44,843 nucleotides of DNA from Pedobacter sp. (GTDB lineage: Bacteria; Bacteroidota; Bacteroidia; Sphingobacteriales; Sphingobacteriaceae). The DNA is taken from positions 1 through 44,843 of the forward strand of contig JACMPF010000154.1 of the NCBI GenBank assembly GCA_014377665.1. The letters are read 5' to 3'. The position numbers and the translations under genes are program-made. Shown piece by piece: positions 1-11,971 of this stretch (the first letter of the stretch is position 1; every line of letters begins with the position of its first letter). The notes beneath the pieces are model-generated. The model did not search any database, was not told the DNA's origin, and saw nothing but the letters and a program-made list of their open reading frames with translations.

Positions 1-855
1 GATAATCTGTTGACGCAGCGATTGCGAAATCTTTACCAAAGGAAGTCTCAAATGATCTTCACAAACACCGAAATGTTTTAAAGCTGCTTTTACTCCAGCA
101 GGATTTCCCTCTGCAAATATCAGTTTTGTAAATTCGATCAGATTTAAGTGCAACGGCAAGGCTGCTGCATAGTCTCCCTTAAGACAGAGACGAACCATAG
201 CTGACAATTGCTGAGGCATGGCATTTCCAATCACAGAAATTACCCCTACAGCTCCCAATGAGATCATTGGCAATGCAACCGGATCATCTCCAGAGATCAA
301 AAGGAACTCTTTTGGTTTATCACGCATGATTTGATTGAACTGATCAAAACTGCCCGATGCTTCTTTCATACCAATAATGTTTTTAAAGTCATTGGCCAAT
401 CTGCAAGTAGTATCTGAACTCATGTTGCTTCCTGTTCTCCCAGGGACATTATAAAGGAATATTGGAAATGATGAAGACTCGCTAAGTAATTTATAATGTT
501 GGTAAATACCTTCTTGTGTTGGTTTGTTGTAATATGGACTTGCCGAAAGTATAGCGTCATAACCTTCGGTGTCAAATTCCTTCATATCTTTTGCAACTGC
601 AAGCGTGTCGTTGCCGCCAATGCCTGCTACCAATGGTAGCCGCCCGTTGTTTATTTCTGCTGTAAACTCCCAAATCTTCTTCTTCTCATCCTTATTAAGG
701 GTTGATGCTTCGCCTGTTGTACCAAGGGATACCAGGTACTCTACCTTTCCATCGATCAGATAGTTGATCAGGTTTTTCAAACCTTCAAAATCTACCAATC
801 CATCTGCCTTAAATGGTGTAACCAACGCTACACCCGTTCCATGAAATTTGTTCAT
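1..855 (-). CDS. dapA: 4-hydroxy-tetrahydrodipicolinate synthase (partial, C-terminus outside window)
   Basis: This gene encodes the cytoplasmic class I aldolase that condenses pyruvate with aspartate semialdehyde, the first committed step of lysine and diaminopimelate synthesis. Translating the minus strand from the ATG at 855 gives 285 residues with no stop before the window edge; the family is about 290-300 residues, so only the last few are missing. Visible signatures are GTTGE at 45-49, the tyrosine pair near 108-109, YNVPGRTG starting at Y135 and the Schiff-base lysine in GMKEASG (K164), matching T44/Y107/Y133/K161 of the E. coli enzyme. The start lies 10 bp after the ligA stop, so the two are probably co-transcribed. 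Confidence 0.95.
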   Translation of the reverse strand, partial: MNKFHGTGVALVTPFKADGLVDFEGLKNLINYLIDGKVEYLVSLGTTGEASTLNKDEKKKIWEFTAEINNGRLPLVAGIGGNDTLAVAKDMKEFDTEGYDAILSASPYYNKPTQEGIYQHYKLLSESSSFPIFLYNVPGRTGSNMSSDTTCRLANDFKNIIGMKEASGSFDQFNQIMRDKPKEFLLISGDDPVALPMISLGAVGVISVIGNAMPQQLSAMVRLCLKGDYAAALPLHLNLIEFTKLIFAEGNPAGVKAALKHFGVCEDHLRLPLVKISQSLRQQII

Positions 856-865
856 TTTTAGTTTA

Positions 866-3576
<2,711 letters not shown>

Positions 3577-3598
3577 TATTTAAAAGTAGCGATTTTTA

Positions 3599-3626
3599 TT
3601 GGTTAAGGATGGTTTTCCTATATTTG
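3599..3626 (+). promoter_or_regulatory. Bacteroidota-type promoter of tyrS
   Basis: TTG at 3599-3601 and a perfect TAnnTTTG box (TATATTTG) at 3619-3626 are separated by 17 bp. Transcription would begin near 3633, inside the longest open frame, which supports the downstream ATG at 3644 as the tyrS start. Confidence 0.6.
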
Positions 3627-3643
3627 CCGCAAACGTAAATACA

Positions 3644-4930
3644 ATGACCAACTTTGTTGAAGAGCTACGCTGGCGCGGAATGTTACAGGACATTATGCCT
3701 GGAACGGAAGATAAATTGAACGAAGGCATGACTGCCGGATATATAGGATTCGATCCCACAGCCGACTCACTGCACGTTGGTCACCTTACGCAGATCATGA
3801 CTTTAATTCATTTCCAAAGAGCTGGTCACAAGCCTTTCGCTTTGGTTGGCGGGGCGACAGGTATGGTTGGTGATCCATCAGGGAAGTCAGCTGAGCGCAA
3901 CCTGCAGACAGAGGAAATGGTGGAGCATAACCTTATTGAGCTGAAAAAGCAACTCAGTAGGTTTTTAAAGTTTGATGAGGCTGGAAACGGAGCTGTGATG
4001 ATCAATAATGCCGACTGGTTCAAAGACATGAGTCTTTTCACTTTCATTAGAGATATTGGTAAGCACATCACTGTGAATTACATGATGGCCAAAGACAGTG
4101 TCAAAAAGAGACTGGAGGGTGAATCAGGTTTATCCTTCACTGAGTTTTGCTACCAGTTAATTCAAGGCTATGATTTCTATTACCTGTGGAAGCACCACAA
4201 CTGTCTGATCCAGATGGGTGGTTCTGATCAGTGGGGAAACATTGTTACGGGAACTGAGTTGATCAGAAGAAAAGATGCTGGTACGGCTTATGCGCTAACT
4301 ACCCAATTGATAAAAAAGGCCGACGGTACTAAGTTTGGAAAGACAGAAAGTGGTGCAGTATGGCTTGAGGCTCGAAAGACATCTCCATACAAATTCTATC
4401 AATTCTGGTTGAACGCTTCAGATGACGATACAAAGAAGTGGATTAGAATCTTCACTTTGAAAACTCAGCACGAAATTGAAACATTAGAAGCATCACACAA
4501 TGAGGCTCCACATCAACGGATTTTGCAGAAAGCATTGGCAGAGGATATCACTGTCAGAACGCATTCTGATGAGGCTTTGCAAACTGCTATCACTACTTCA
4601 GATTTCTTATTTGGCAACGGTTCATTAGAATTCTTCAAAACCTTGAATGATGATCAAGTTCTGGAAATCTTTGAAGGAATCCCACAATTTACGATCTCAA
4701 AAGCTGAATTAGCTGAGGGAATAGATTCGGCAACATTGCTTGCGGAGAAGTCGGCAGTATTTTCCTCGAAAGGCGAGGCTAAAAAGCTAATCCAAGCAGG
4801 TGGTGTATCTATCAATAGAGAGAAGCTGGCAAGCCCGGCTGATTTGATTACCTCAAGCAGTTTATTGAGTGGCAAATTCATTATTGCTCAAAAAGGGAAG
4901 AAAAATTACTATTTGATAATCGCGGACTAA
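3644..4930 (+). CDS. tyrS: Tyrosyl-tRNA synthetase
   Basis: This class Ic aminoacyl-tRNA synthetase charges tRNA-Tyr. From the ATG at 3644 it is 428 residues, the normal bacterial TyrS length. The HIGH-type motif is HVGH at 44-47, the tyrosine and ATP pocket includes QGYDFYYL and MGGSDQWGN (about 174-199), the KMSKS-type loop is KFGKT at 230-234, and an S4 RNA-binding domain occupies the C-terminus (about 360-428). The frame is open back to 3599, but that stretch contains a promoter match and would add 15 untypical residues. The 3' end overlaps the convergent LuxE-like gene by 4 bp. Confidence 0.96.
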   Translation: MTNFVEELRWRGMLQDIMPGTEDKLNEGMTAGYIGFDPTADSLHVGHLTQIMTLIHFQRAGHKPFALVGGATGMVGDPSGKSAERNLQTEEMVEHNLIELKKQLSRFLKFDEAGNGAVMINNADWFKDMSLFTFIRDIGKHITVNYMMAKDSVKKRLEGESGLSFTEFCYQLIQGYDFYYLWKHHNCLIQMGGSDQWGNIVTGTELIRRKDAGTAYALTTQLIKKADGTKFGKTESGAVWLEARKTSPYKFYQFWLNASDDDTKKWIRIFTLKTQHEIETLEASHNEAPHQRILQKALAEDITVRTHSDEALQTAITTSDFLFGNGSLEFFKTLNDDQVLEIFEGIPQFTISKAELAEGIDSATLLAEKSAVFSSKGEAKKLIQAGGVSINREKLASPADLITSSSLLSGKFIIAQKGKKNYYLIIAD

Positions 4931-5913
4931 CTTATTAACAGGTTACAGCCTCGAATATCGGAGTTATCGAAACGACCGAGCACTTCAAATGAACCATCTG
5001 GATACACGCGTCCAAGATCTTGAGTTGCAATAAAAGAGCAAGAGTTGATATTTGCAAGGTCTATGACGTTTATGCCGCCTGTTTTTTGTCCGTCTATTGC
5101 GGATAGGGGATCATTTGTGTCTCTTAAAGTAATTCTCATCCATGGCGGACAGTTGAATATTCCTTCTCCATTTGAGTAACTCTGAGACAGCAGTTCAGTC
5201 ATTCCGTATTCGCTGTGTATCGAAGTTACCCCAAATCCTTTGGAAAGAATGTCATGTAGCTCTTCGCGTACCATCTCTTTTCGCTTACCTTTCATGCCCC
5301 CTGTTTCCATTACAATGAGTTGAGGGAAATCTAATTGATGGTTATCTAAAAAGTCTAGCAAAGCATAGGTTACGCCAATCAGTATTGTTTTTTGCGCGGC
5401 CTGTTGCTGTTTTTGCAGTTTACTTTTAAGGTCATCATGATTGTGCAAAAAGTAGCCGCTGTCAGGATGATTGCTATCCTTAATTAGGGCATCGATCATG
5501 TAAATGAGCGAAGAACCATCCCTTTCCAGGTAGGAGGGTAGTAAAGCCAAAATACAGGTATCAGCAGCAGGTCCGTAGAACAACTCAAATGCTTGCCTGA
5601 AGCTCTGTTCGTAGATACTTAGGTCTGTAACCAAGTGTTTGCTTTGTGTTATACCTGTAGTTCCAGAGCTACTGAAAGTAATTTGATGTTTATTCAAAAC
5701 ATCGCTTAAGACATCATGAGTTTTGAAAAGTGATATAGGAAGGTAGGGTGCCTTTTTTAGAGAACTGACTTCTGAGACATTAATATTCAGATTTCGTATG
5801 TAGTCACGGTAGACTGCACAGTTATTGGCCTGATAGCGGAAAATGGATAATCCAATTTCTTCAAAGTCTTTGTTTTTTGCAATCGAAAATACTTGCTTTG
5901 CTAACTCATTCAC
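4927..5913 (-). CDS. LuxE-like acyl-protein synthetase / acyl-activating family protein
   Basis: The 328-residue protein carries a glycine/serine-rich nucleotide loop, FSSSGTTG at 80-87, typical of adenylate-forming enzymes. Its size and N-terminal region fit the LuxE acyl-protein synthetase family, whose studied members activate fatty acids as acyl-adenylates and pass them to a protein cysteine. A GMTE-type segment (EYGMTELLSQSY) and a C-terminal GR.DNSDIRGCNLL segment also fit. No luciferase lux genes are nearby. It is the last gene of a leftward operon, 27 bp after the small membrane protein and downstream of the acylase, and it overlaps tyrS by 4 bp tail to tail. Its acyl substrate is unknown. 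Confidence 0.7.
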   Translation of the reverse strand: MNELAKQVFSIAKNKDFEEIGLSIFRYQANNCAVYRDYIRNLNINVSEVSSLKKAPYLPISLFKTHDVLSDVLNKHQITFSSSGTTGITQSKHLVTDLSIYEQSFRQAFELFYGPAADTCILALLPSYLERDGSSLIYMIDALIKDSNHPDSGYFLHNHDDLKSKLQKQQQAAQKTILIGVTYALLDFLDNHQLDFPQLIVMETGGMKGKRKEMVREELHDILSKGFGVTSIHSEYGMTELLSQSYSNGEGIFNCPPWMRITLRDTNDPLSAIDGQKTGGINVIDLANINSCSFIATQDLGRVYPDGSFEVLGRFDNSDIRGCNLLIS

Positions 5914-5940
5914 GGCTCAAAAATACGCAACAACTTGTAA

Positions 5941-6291
5941 TTAAGAAGTCGTTTTCTTGGTGAGCACTGCTTTTCTGAAATGATAACCACAAAAACCACT
6001 AACACCCGCGACGAAAGCACCAAGTACAACACTTAGTACCAGCACAAGCCACCAGGCTTTTACCCCAAGCATTTCACCAACTCTTGAAGCCAGCAAGTGT
6101 TCGTTGGGAATGCTTTTATACAGAGCCATACCTGTCCACAATAGCAGTATTGCAAAAAAAGGTGACCACAAAGATATTTTACCTGTCTTGCCGATAAGTC
6201 CGCAGATTGCAAAAGAGATAATAACGATTACCCACCACGGCAATACCATTTGCAATAAAAATGCTGCGATGATTACTACGAGGAACACCAT
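5941..6291 (-). CDS. Small integral membrane protein of unknown function
   Basis: I do not recognise a named family. The 116 residues contain about four hydrophobic segments (roughly 1-17, 19-33, 41-58 and 76-103), short loops rich in W and G, and a basic C-terminus (RKAVLTKKTTS), so it should be an inner-membrane protein with a cytoplasmic tail. The gene starts 1 bp after the acylase stop and precedes the LuxE-like gene by 27 bp, so the three are very probably one transcript. Confidence 0.75.
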   Translation of the reverse strand: MVFLVVIIAAFLLQMVLPWWVIVIISFAICGLIGKTGKISLWSPFFAILLLWTGMALYKSIPNEHLLASRVGEMLGVKAWWLVLVLSVVLGAFVAGVSGFCGYHFRKAVLTKKTTS

Positions 6292-6292
6292 G

Positions 6293-8731
6293 TTATTTTT
6301 TTTTAGATATTTTAAGGTTCGAAATTATTTTAGCGGAGGCATCATCAGCGCTTTGCATGAAGTATAGATCGTATAATTCTCCATTAGCCCAGGTATCAAT
6401 CATATTATCGTAATATTTGCTTCCCGGATTACCTGATTGTCCACCCGGATAAACGCCATGTCCCTTTGGAGTTTTTCCTAACTCAACAACCATTCGCCAT
6501 GATGGTCCGTTTGTTTCGCTCTGGGCATTTATGGTCATCTTACCTCCACCAATCAGTAATGTTTTTGATCCGAAACCAGGAATTTTAGCCAAGTGAGGCA
6601 CATTGGTATGCTTAACATTAGCCCATTCCCAAGGTTTCCCTATTGGTCCGTACTTACGTTCCAGGCTGTCGCAACTCCACTTAAATGATTCATTGACCAG
6701 ATCGCTGAGTGTCTCTTTAACGGGTGTATTTACATTATCCACCCAGCGTGAATTCGGTTCGTCCAAAATTAGATGAAGTGTTCTATCCCTCGAAGGATAA
6801 CGCATAGGAACATTAGCTACCGTAAATTCGTCATCCCAGATGTCGAACATTAACCTTTTATTCCACAGGTCAAAAATACTGGCTGCAATAGCATTTGCAT
6901 CATACCGTTTGTTCCAGTCGGCCACTTTAGATAAAGCCTCCTGTTGGGTGGCATTTAAATTTCCTTTATTAACCAGACCTATAAAAGTGGGCACCACATT
7001 TTCAGCAAAGATGCTGTAGTTATCGGTCTGCATTAGCCTGATACTATCGGCTGTAGCACCTTTCATTGCAGTAAGGCGGTCATTGATATGCTTACCGCGC
7101 TCATATGGACTGAACTCCCAGTTAATGTAATATGGATAACTTTGATCTGTAGAAGATTGGTTTGCTGAGCTTACAAATTCCCGTGAAGGATTTTTTACTG
7201 TTGGATTTTGGACCGCTGGGATCCAACCCTGCCAGTCTGCTTTTGGATCTGTACCGTCTAATATGAATTTCCCTTGATCTTTATATTTTAAAGGGAATCG
7301 GCCATTTGCAGTGATGGCGATGTCATTTTCTGCAGAGGCAAATGCGAAATTCTGCGCTGGTGCAGAAAAATAGGTTAAAGCCTTACGGTAGTCTGCGTAG
7401 TTTTTACCCCTGTTCATTAGATAAAAAGTTTTCAGCTCATTGGATTCATCATGTGCGATCCATCGAAGTGCGTTCCCTGTTGGTACATTGGAAGCTTTAC
7501 TAAAGTCTTTTGGTTTTTGAGTATAAACTACAGGACCATGGTGCGTGTAAAACACAGTGTCTATTTCTGTTCCTCCGCCACGTACTGCAATCTTTTCATA
7601 ACGCACCTTTGTGTCATTCCATTTGTTATTGTACCAGTAGCTTTTGTGGGAATTGTCTTTAAATTTAATCTGATAGAAATCCAGGACGTCTGCAGCCACG
7701 TTCGTTACTCCCCAGGCTATGTTTTGGTTAAAGCCGACAATGATTCCCGGGGCACCTGGCAGCGAAACTCCATAGGCATTTAACCCTGGTGCATGTAATT
7801 GGATTTGATACCAGATGGAAGGAAGAGATAGATCCAGGTGTGGGTCGTTGGCGAGTATCGGAAAACCGGATGCAGTTTTTTTGCCTGATAAAACCCAGTT
7901 GTTGCTGCCGATTCCTTCTTCCAGTTCCTTGGTTTTAATGTTGCTGGCTGTCTCGTCAGCGAATGGTGCAGGTGCTTGCGGAATAGGCATGGGATCAAAA
8001 TTCCATTTAGTCCCAACTGGGATGATGGGATCTTCTTTGAAAGGGTAGTCAGGAAAAAGATCTTTGACAACATCGGTGCCGAATTTCTTTCTGATGTTAG
8101 TCATGTAGAACTCGTTAGAGCCCATAGCCAGGACGGCCGACATCTGCTTTAACAGTAATGCGCATTTTATGGGAGTCCAGTCTTCAGGTTTAAAATCCAG
8201 AAGCTTATACTCCAGAGGCAATTCTGCAGTCGACAGAGAATGTATATACGCGTTGATACCAGCAGTGTAAGCAAGAATCATTTCTTTAGATTCCCGATCA
8301 GCCATCATTCCTCTTAATGAATTTTCTGCTCCATAAACCATTCCCATTCTGCGTTGATAGCGATCCAGTTCGATCGCTTTTTTACCCACAACTTCAGATA
8401 GTCTTCCTGCAGCATATCTAGTTTGAAAGTCCATTTGCCACAATCGATGCATGGCCGTAACATATCCCTGAGCATAATAGACATCATGATCGTTTTGTGC
8501 GAAAATATGTGGAATCATGCGGTCGTCAAAGGCAATTTGAACATCTTGCCTGGCGTCCTTCAAAATAACATTTTTATTATTAGGAGCGGCCAGTCTTTCT
8601 GCATTTTGCCAGAAACCCGTAAAAGGGTTAAGAAACTTTAAAAGAGGGGGAGTGTCACCGAACTTAGTATTGAGGGAAAAAGTTAACAAAACAGGTATAA
8701 CAATGGTTGTGATGGCTTTTATTTTATTCAT
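6293..8731 (-). CDS. Penicillin acylase family protein (Ntn hydrolase, peptidase S45)
   Basis: The 812-residue protein has a hydrophobic N-terminal segment (about 5-20), so it is probably periplasmic. An alpha-chain region follows, then the self-processing site GSNNW: S276 after G275 would become the N-terminal nucleophile of the beta chain. The segment ILANDPHLDLSLPSIWYQ and a late PGGQSGNPGSKYYDN stretch are typical of the S45 family (penicillin G acylases, AHL acylases). Members cleave acyl groups from amides such as beta-lactams or N-acyl-homoserine lactones; the substrate here cannot be read from sequence. It heads the three-gene leftward operon ending in a LuxE-like acyl-activating gene. 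Confidence 0.9.
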   Translation of the reverse strand: MNKIKAITTIVIPVLLTFSLNTKFGDTPPLLKFLNPFTGFWQNAERLAAPNNKNVILKDARQDVQIAFDDRMIPHIFAQNDHDVYYAQGYVTAMHRLWQMDFQTRYAAGRLSEVVGKKAIELDRYQRRMGMVYGAENSLRGMMADRESKEMILAYTAGINAYIHSLSTAELPLEYKLLDFKPEDWTPIKCALLLKQMSAVLAMGSNEFYMTNIRKKFGTDVVKDLFPDYPFKEDPIIPVGTKWNFDPMPIPQAPAPFADETASNIKTKELEEGIGSNNWVLSGKKTASGFPILANDPHLDLSLPSIWYQIQLHAPGLNAYGVSLPGAPGIIVGFNQNIAWGVTNVAADVLDFYQIKFKDNSHKSYWYNNKWNDTKVRYEKIAVRGGGTEIDTVFYTHHGPVVYTQKPKDFSKASNVPTGNALRWIAHDESNELKTFYLMNRGKNYADYRKALTYFSAPAQNFAFASAENDIAITANGRFPLKYKDQGKFILDGTDPKADWQGWIPAVQNPTVKNPSREFVSSANQSSTDQSYPYYINWEFSPYERGKHINDRLTAMKGATADSIRLMQTDNYSIFAENVVPTFIGLVNKGNLNATQQEALSKVADWNKRYDANAIAASIFDLWNKRLMFDIWDDEFTVANVPMRYPSRDRTLHLILDEPNSRWVDNVNTPVKETLSDLVNESFKWSCDSLERKYGPIGKPWEWANVKHTNVPHLAKIPGFGSKTLLIGGGKMTINAQSETNGPSWRMVVELGKTPKGHGVYPGGQSGNPGSKYYDNMIDTWANGELYDLYFMQSADDASAKIISNLKISKKK

Positions 8732-8853
8732 CGCTGCTCAATTAAGTGTTTGCCAAGATCGGTAAATAATATATTCGGTCTTGCAATTTAAGATAAAACT
8801 TAATCAATTATAATAAATTGAAATTATGTATTCAATAATAACTAATAGTCAAC

Positions 8854-8883
8854 TTGGATAATTGGAAATTTGTATTAGATTTA
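8854..8883 (+). promoter_or_regulatory. Possible promoter of the TonB-dependent receptor
   Basis: TTG at 8854-8856 and TAGATTTA at 8876-8883 (7 of 8 matches to TAnnTTTG) are 19 bp apart. The predicted transcript start is about 25 nt upstream of the receptor ATG. Confidence 0.4.
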
Positions 8884-8914
8884 AAATAAAATTAACCATT
8901 TATAAAATTACAGT

Positions 8915-11803
8915 ATGAGCAAAACTTTTACAAAAACAGCGTTTACGCTTTTATTATTGTGTTTTACAGTTGTAGCGGCACAGGCACAAAGTGTAACTAT
9001 TAGTGGGACCGTCATAGACAAAACTACTAATTCAGCAATGCCTGGCGTAGGCATCACCATTAAAGGAAAGACGACGGGTACAGCCACCAATAACAGTGGT
9101 AAATATGCACTCACTACTACCGAAAAAATCCCCTTTACAATCGTAGTAACTTATGTTGGGTACACTTCTATTGAAAAGGAAGTTACCGGAACTGCGACCA
9201 ATGTGGACTTTCAGTTAGAGTCTGCTGCTATTCTTGGTCAGGAGGTTGTCGTATCAGCTTCACGTACACCAGAGCGTATTTTGGAATCTCCAGTATCGAT
9301 AGAAAGAATGGGGCAAGCCACATTAAAGGAGCTTCCCACGCCATCGTTTTACGATGCATTAACTAACATGAAAGGTGTGGAGGTAAGTGCGCAGAGTTTA
9401 ACTTTTAAGTCTATTAATACCAGAGGATTTAACTCGAACGGCAATACACGTTTCAACCAGTATGTGGATGGTATGGACAATCAGGCACCAGGTTTGAATT
9501 TTTCCGTTGGAAATATCATTGGTCTGAATGATCTTGACGTTGATAATGTAGAATTGTTACCTGGGGCTTCTTCTGCATTGTACGGTGCAGGTGGTATCAA
9601 TGGTACCATGTTGATGAACTCAAAAAATCCATTTGCTTATCAAGGTGCGAGCTTCCAGGTAAAAACTGGGATTAACCATGTCAATGACGACAACACTGGT
9701 AACCAAGAATATAAACAGTTAGATGTTCGTTTGGCTAAAGCCTGGAACAACAGATTTGCTATCAAAGGGACTTTCTCCTTCTTACAAGCTAAGGATTGGC
9801 AAGCGCGCAACTACGATAACTTCGATAGGAGTGCGCGTACCTTCAAAGCTGGAAATAGACAAACTGACCCCAATTATGATGGAGTTAACGTTTACGGAGA
9901 TGAGACAAATATTAATTTAAGAACTGTTGCATTAGGTCTTTCCAATGGTTTCAAAAATGCTTCACCAGCAGGATTTGGTGCATTTAGCCAGTTGATCGGA
10001 TCGGGAGCAACCTACCCACAATTGGTTGCAGCAGTAAACGGAAACCCAGCTTTTGCTACGTTACGGCCTGCGCTTCCTTACCTTCCTGTATTGTATAGCT
10101 TAGCCAAAGGAACGACACCCAGTCAGGATGTGTCGAGAACTGGTTATAATGAAGCGAATTTGGTAGATTACGATACGCAGTCGTTGAAAGCATCTGGTGC
10201 GATGCATTACAAACTATCTTCGACGGTAGAAGCTATTGCTCAGGCTAGCTGGGGTACAGGTACCTCAGTGTACACGGGGTCAGATCGTTATTCATTGAAG
10301 AACTTCAGTATTGGACAATACAAACTGGAACTTAAAGGTGAAGATTTTTTCCTGAGGGGTTATACAACTCAGGAACGTTCTGGAGATTCCTATATATCAT
10401 CAATTCTCGGATCATTCATTAACGAGGCATACCGTCCAAGTGCTGGGTCTGCTACAAATCCTACTTCAGGTTGGTTTGCTCAATATGCTTTAGCTTACTC
10501 AAACGCGCGTGCTCAAGGTGCGGATGATATGACTGCGCACAACACTGCTCGTGGCTTTGCAGATCAGGGTCGCCTGGTACCAGGTACAACCCAATTTGAG
10601 AACGTTAAGAATGGCATCATCAATAGCACCATTTCTTCTGGAAAAGGAGCGAAGTTTGACGATAAAACAAATCTTTACCATTACGAAGGCTTATACAACT
10701 TCTCTAACGCATTGAACAATGTGGTCGACCTGCAGGTTGGTGGTTCTTATCGTTTGTATCAATTGAGATCAGGTGGTACTATCTTTGATGATTTGAACAA
10801 CGAGATCAACATCAAAGAATACGGTGCTTTCGCACAGTTGGGTAAAAAGCTTTTTGATGAAAAGCTGAAACTAACCGTTGCCGGCCGATATGATAAAAAC
10901 GATAACTTCAAAGGTCGCTTTACCCCAAGGGTTACCGGTGTTTATACTGTAGCTCCAAACAACAATATCCGTGTGTCTTATCAAACAGGTTACCGTAACC
11001 CAACTACGCAAAATCAGTATATCGATCTATCGGTTGCGGGTGGTCGTCAGCGTTTAATTGGTGGTTTGCCAGGTAGTCTGAACAAATACAATTTATTAAC
11101 TACAAATATTCCATTCACGGATGTAAGCTACAGAGCTTTCCAGTCTTCAGTTGCAACAGGAACTTCTAATGCCACGTTGTTACAGCAATATACATTTGAT
11201 GCAGAGGGCGTAAAACCTGAAAGTGTTCAAGCTTATGAAGTTGGTTACAAAGGGTTAATTGGTGGCAATTTGCTAATTGATGCTTACGGATATTATAACA
11301 AGTACAAAAACTTCATTACCTCTGTTGACGTTTATCAACAAAACGGCAGTGATTTTTCTAAATTCGGTGTTCCGGTTAATGCTAAAGGAGAGGTTACTTC
11401 CTATGGTGCAGCCTTTGGTCTTGATTACCGAATTTCCAATTACAACCTGAGTGGAAATGTTTCTTACAATGAGATCGGTGATCTTCCAACAGCTTATATC
11501 AACGATTTCAACACGCCTACTATTCGTTACAATTTGGGGCTAGGCAATAGTGAGATCGTTAAAAATGTAGGTTTCAATGTTGCTTACCGCTGGCAGGATG
11601 CATTCTACTGGAACTCTTCATTTTCTTCTGGGGACGTTCCTGCGTTCGGAACAGTGGATGCTCAAATCAACCTGAAAATCCCTTCTGTTAAAACAATGAT
11701 TAAACTGGGTGGATCAAACATCTTGAACAAATATTACTATACTTCATACGGAAATCCTTCTGTTGGCGCATTGTACTATATTGGCTTAACTTTCAATCCA
11801 TAG
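8915..11803 (+). CDS. TonB-dependent outer-membrane receptor with carboxypeptidase-regulatory-like domain
   Basis: This 962-residue protein starts with a signal peptide (KTAFTLLLLCFTVVAAQAQ) and a CarboxypepD_reg-like beta-sandwich (about 26-105, beginning VTISGTVIDKTTNSAMPGVG). A TonB plug domain follows (about 115-230, with NTRGFNSNGNTRFNQYVDGM and LLPGASSALYGAGGINGTM), then a 22-strand barrel ending in YYIGLTFNP with the aromatic-rich terminus of outer-membrane barrels. It would import a ligand across the outer membrane using TonB energy. There is no SusD gene next to it, so it is not a standard SusCD pair, and the ligand is unknown. It is closed by a strong terminator, so it is probably monocistronic. 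Confidence 0.93.
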   Translation: MSKTFTKTAFTLLLLCFTVVAAQAQSVTISGTVIDKTTNSAMPGVGITIKGKTTGTATNNSGKYALTTTEKIPFTIVVTYVGYTSIEKEVTGTATNVDFQLESAAILGQEVVVSASRTPERILESPVSIERMGQATLKELPTPSFYDALTNMKGVEVSAQSLTFKSINTRGFNSNGNTRFNQYVDGMDNQAPGLNFSVGNIIGLNDLDVDNVELLPGASSALYGAGGINGTMLMNSKNPFAYQGASFQVKTGINHVNDDNTGNQEYKQLDVRLAKAWNNRFAIKGTFSFLQAKDWQARNYDNFDRSARTFKAGNRQTDPNYDGVNVYGDETNINLRTVALGLSNGFKNASPAGFGAFSQLIGSGATYPQLVAAVNGNPAFATLRPALPYLPVLYSLAKGTTPSQDVSRTGYNEANLVDYDTQSLKASGAMHYKLSSTVEAIAQASWGTGTSVYTGSDRYSLKNFSIGQYKLELKGEDFFLRGYTTQERSGDSYISSILGSFINEAYRPSAGSATNPTSGWFAQYALAYSNARAQGADDMTAHNTARGFADQGRLVPGTTQFENVKNGIINSTISSGKGAKFDDKTNLYHYEGLYNFSNALNNVVDLQVGGSYRLYQLRSGGTIFDDLNNEINIKEYGAFAQLGKKLFDEKLKLTVAGRYDKNDNFKGRFTPRVTGVYTVAPNNNIRVSYQTGYRNPTTQNQYIDLSVAGGRQRLIGGLPGSLNKYNLLTTNIPFTDVSYRAFQSSVATGTSNATLLQQYTFDAEGVKPESVQAYEVGYKGLIGGNLLIDAYGYYNKYKNFITSVDVYQQNGSDFSKFGVPVNAKGEVTSYGAAFGLDYRISNYNLSGNVSYNEIGDLPTAYINDFNTPTIRYNLGLGNSEIVKNVGFNVAYRWQDAFYWNSSFSSGDVPAFGTVDAQINLKIPSVKTMIKLGGSNILNKYYYTSYGNPSVGALYYIGLTFNP

Positions 11804-11827
11804 TTCAAATTTATTACATCTTCAGAG

Positions 11828-11862
11828 GCCCTGACTGTACTACACAGTCAGGGCTTTTTTTT
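11828..11862 (+). terminator. Rho-independent terminator after the TonB-dependent receptor
   Basis: A perfect 11-bp stem (GCCCTGACTGT at 11828-11838 pairing with 11844-11854) encloses a 5-nt loop and is followed by eight T (11855-11862). It separates the receptor from the GH31/glgB operon. Confidence 0.93.
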
Positions 11863-11971
11863 AAAAATGGGTTTATCTTTCAATATTACTTTGGTATTCG
11901 TGGAAATTTTAACACTTTAGATGTATAGATTAAGCTATTGAATAGGGAAGATATACACTCAAGAGATTTTC

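Noticed and set aside
3599..3643. 15-codon extension of tyrS
   Set aside because: It contains a consensus promoter element at 3619-3626 and adds residues not typical of TyrS.
8915..11803. SusCD-type polysaccharide utilisation locus with the GH31 and GH43 genes
   Set aside because: There is no SusD gene, the receptor is closed by a strong terminator, GH31 is cytoplasmic and coupled to glgB, and GH43 is on the opposite strand.
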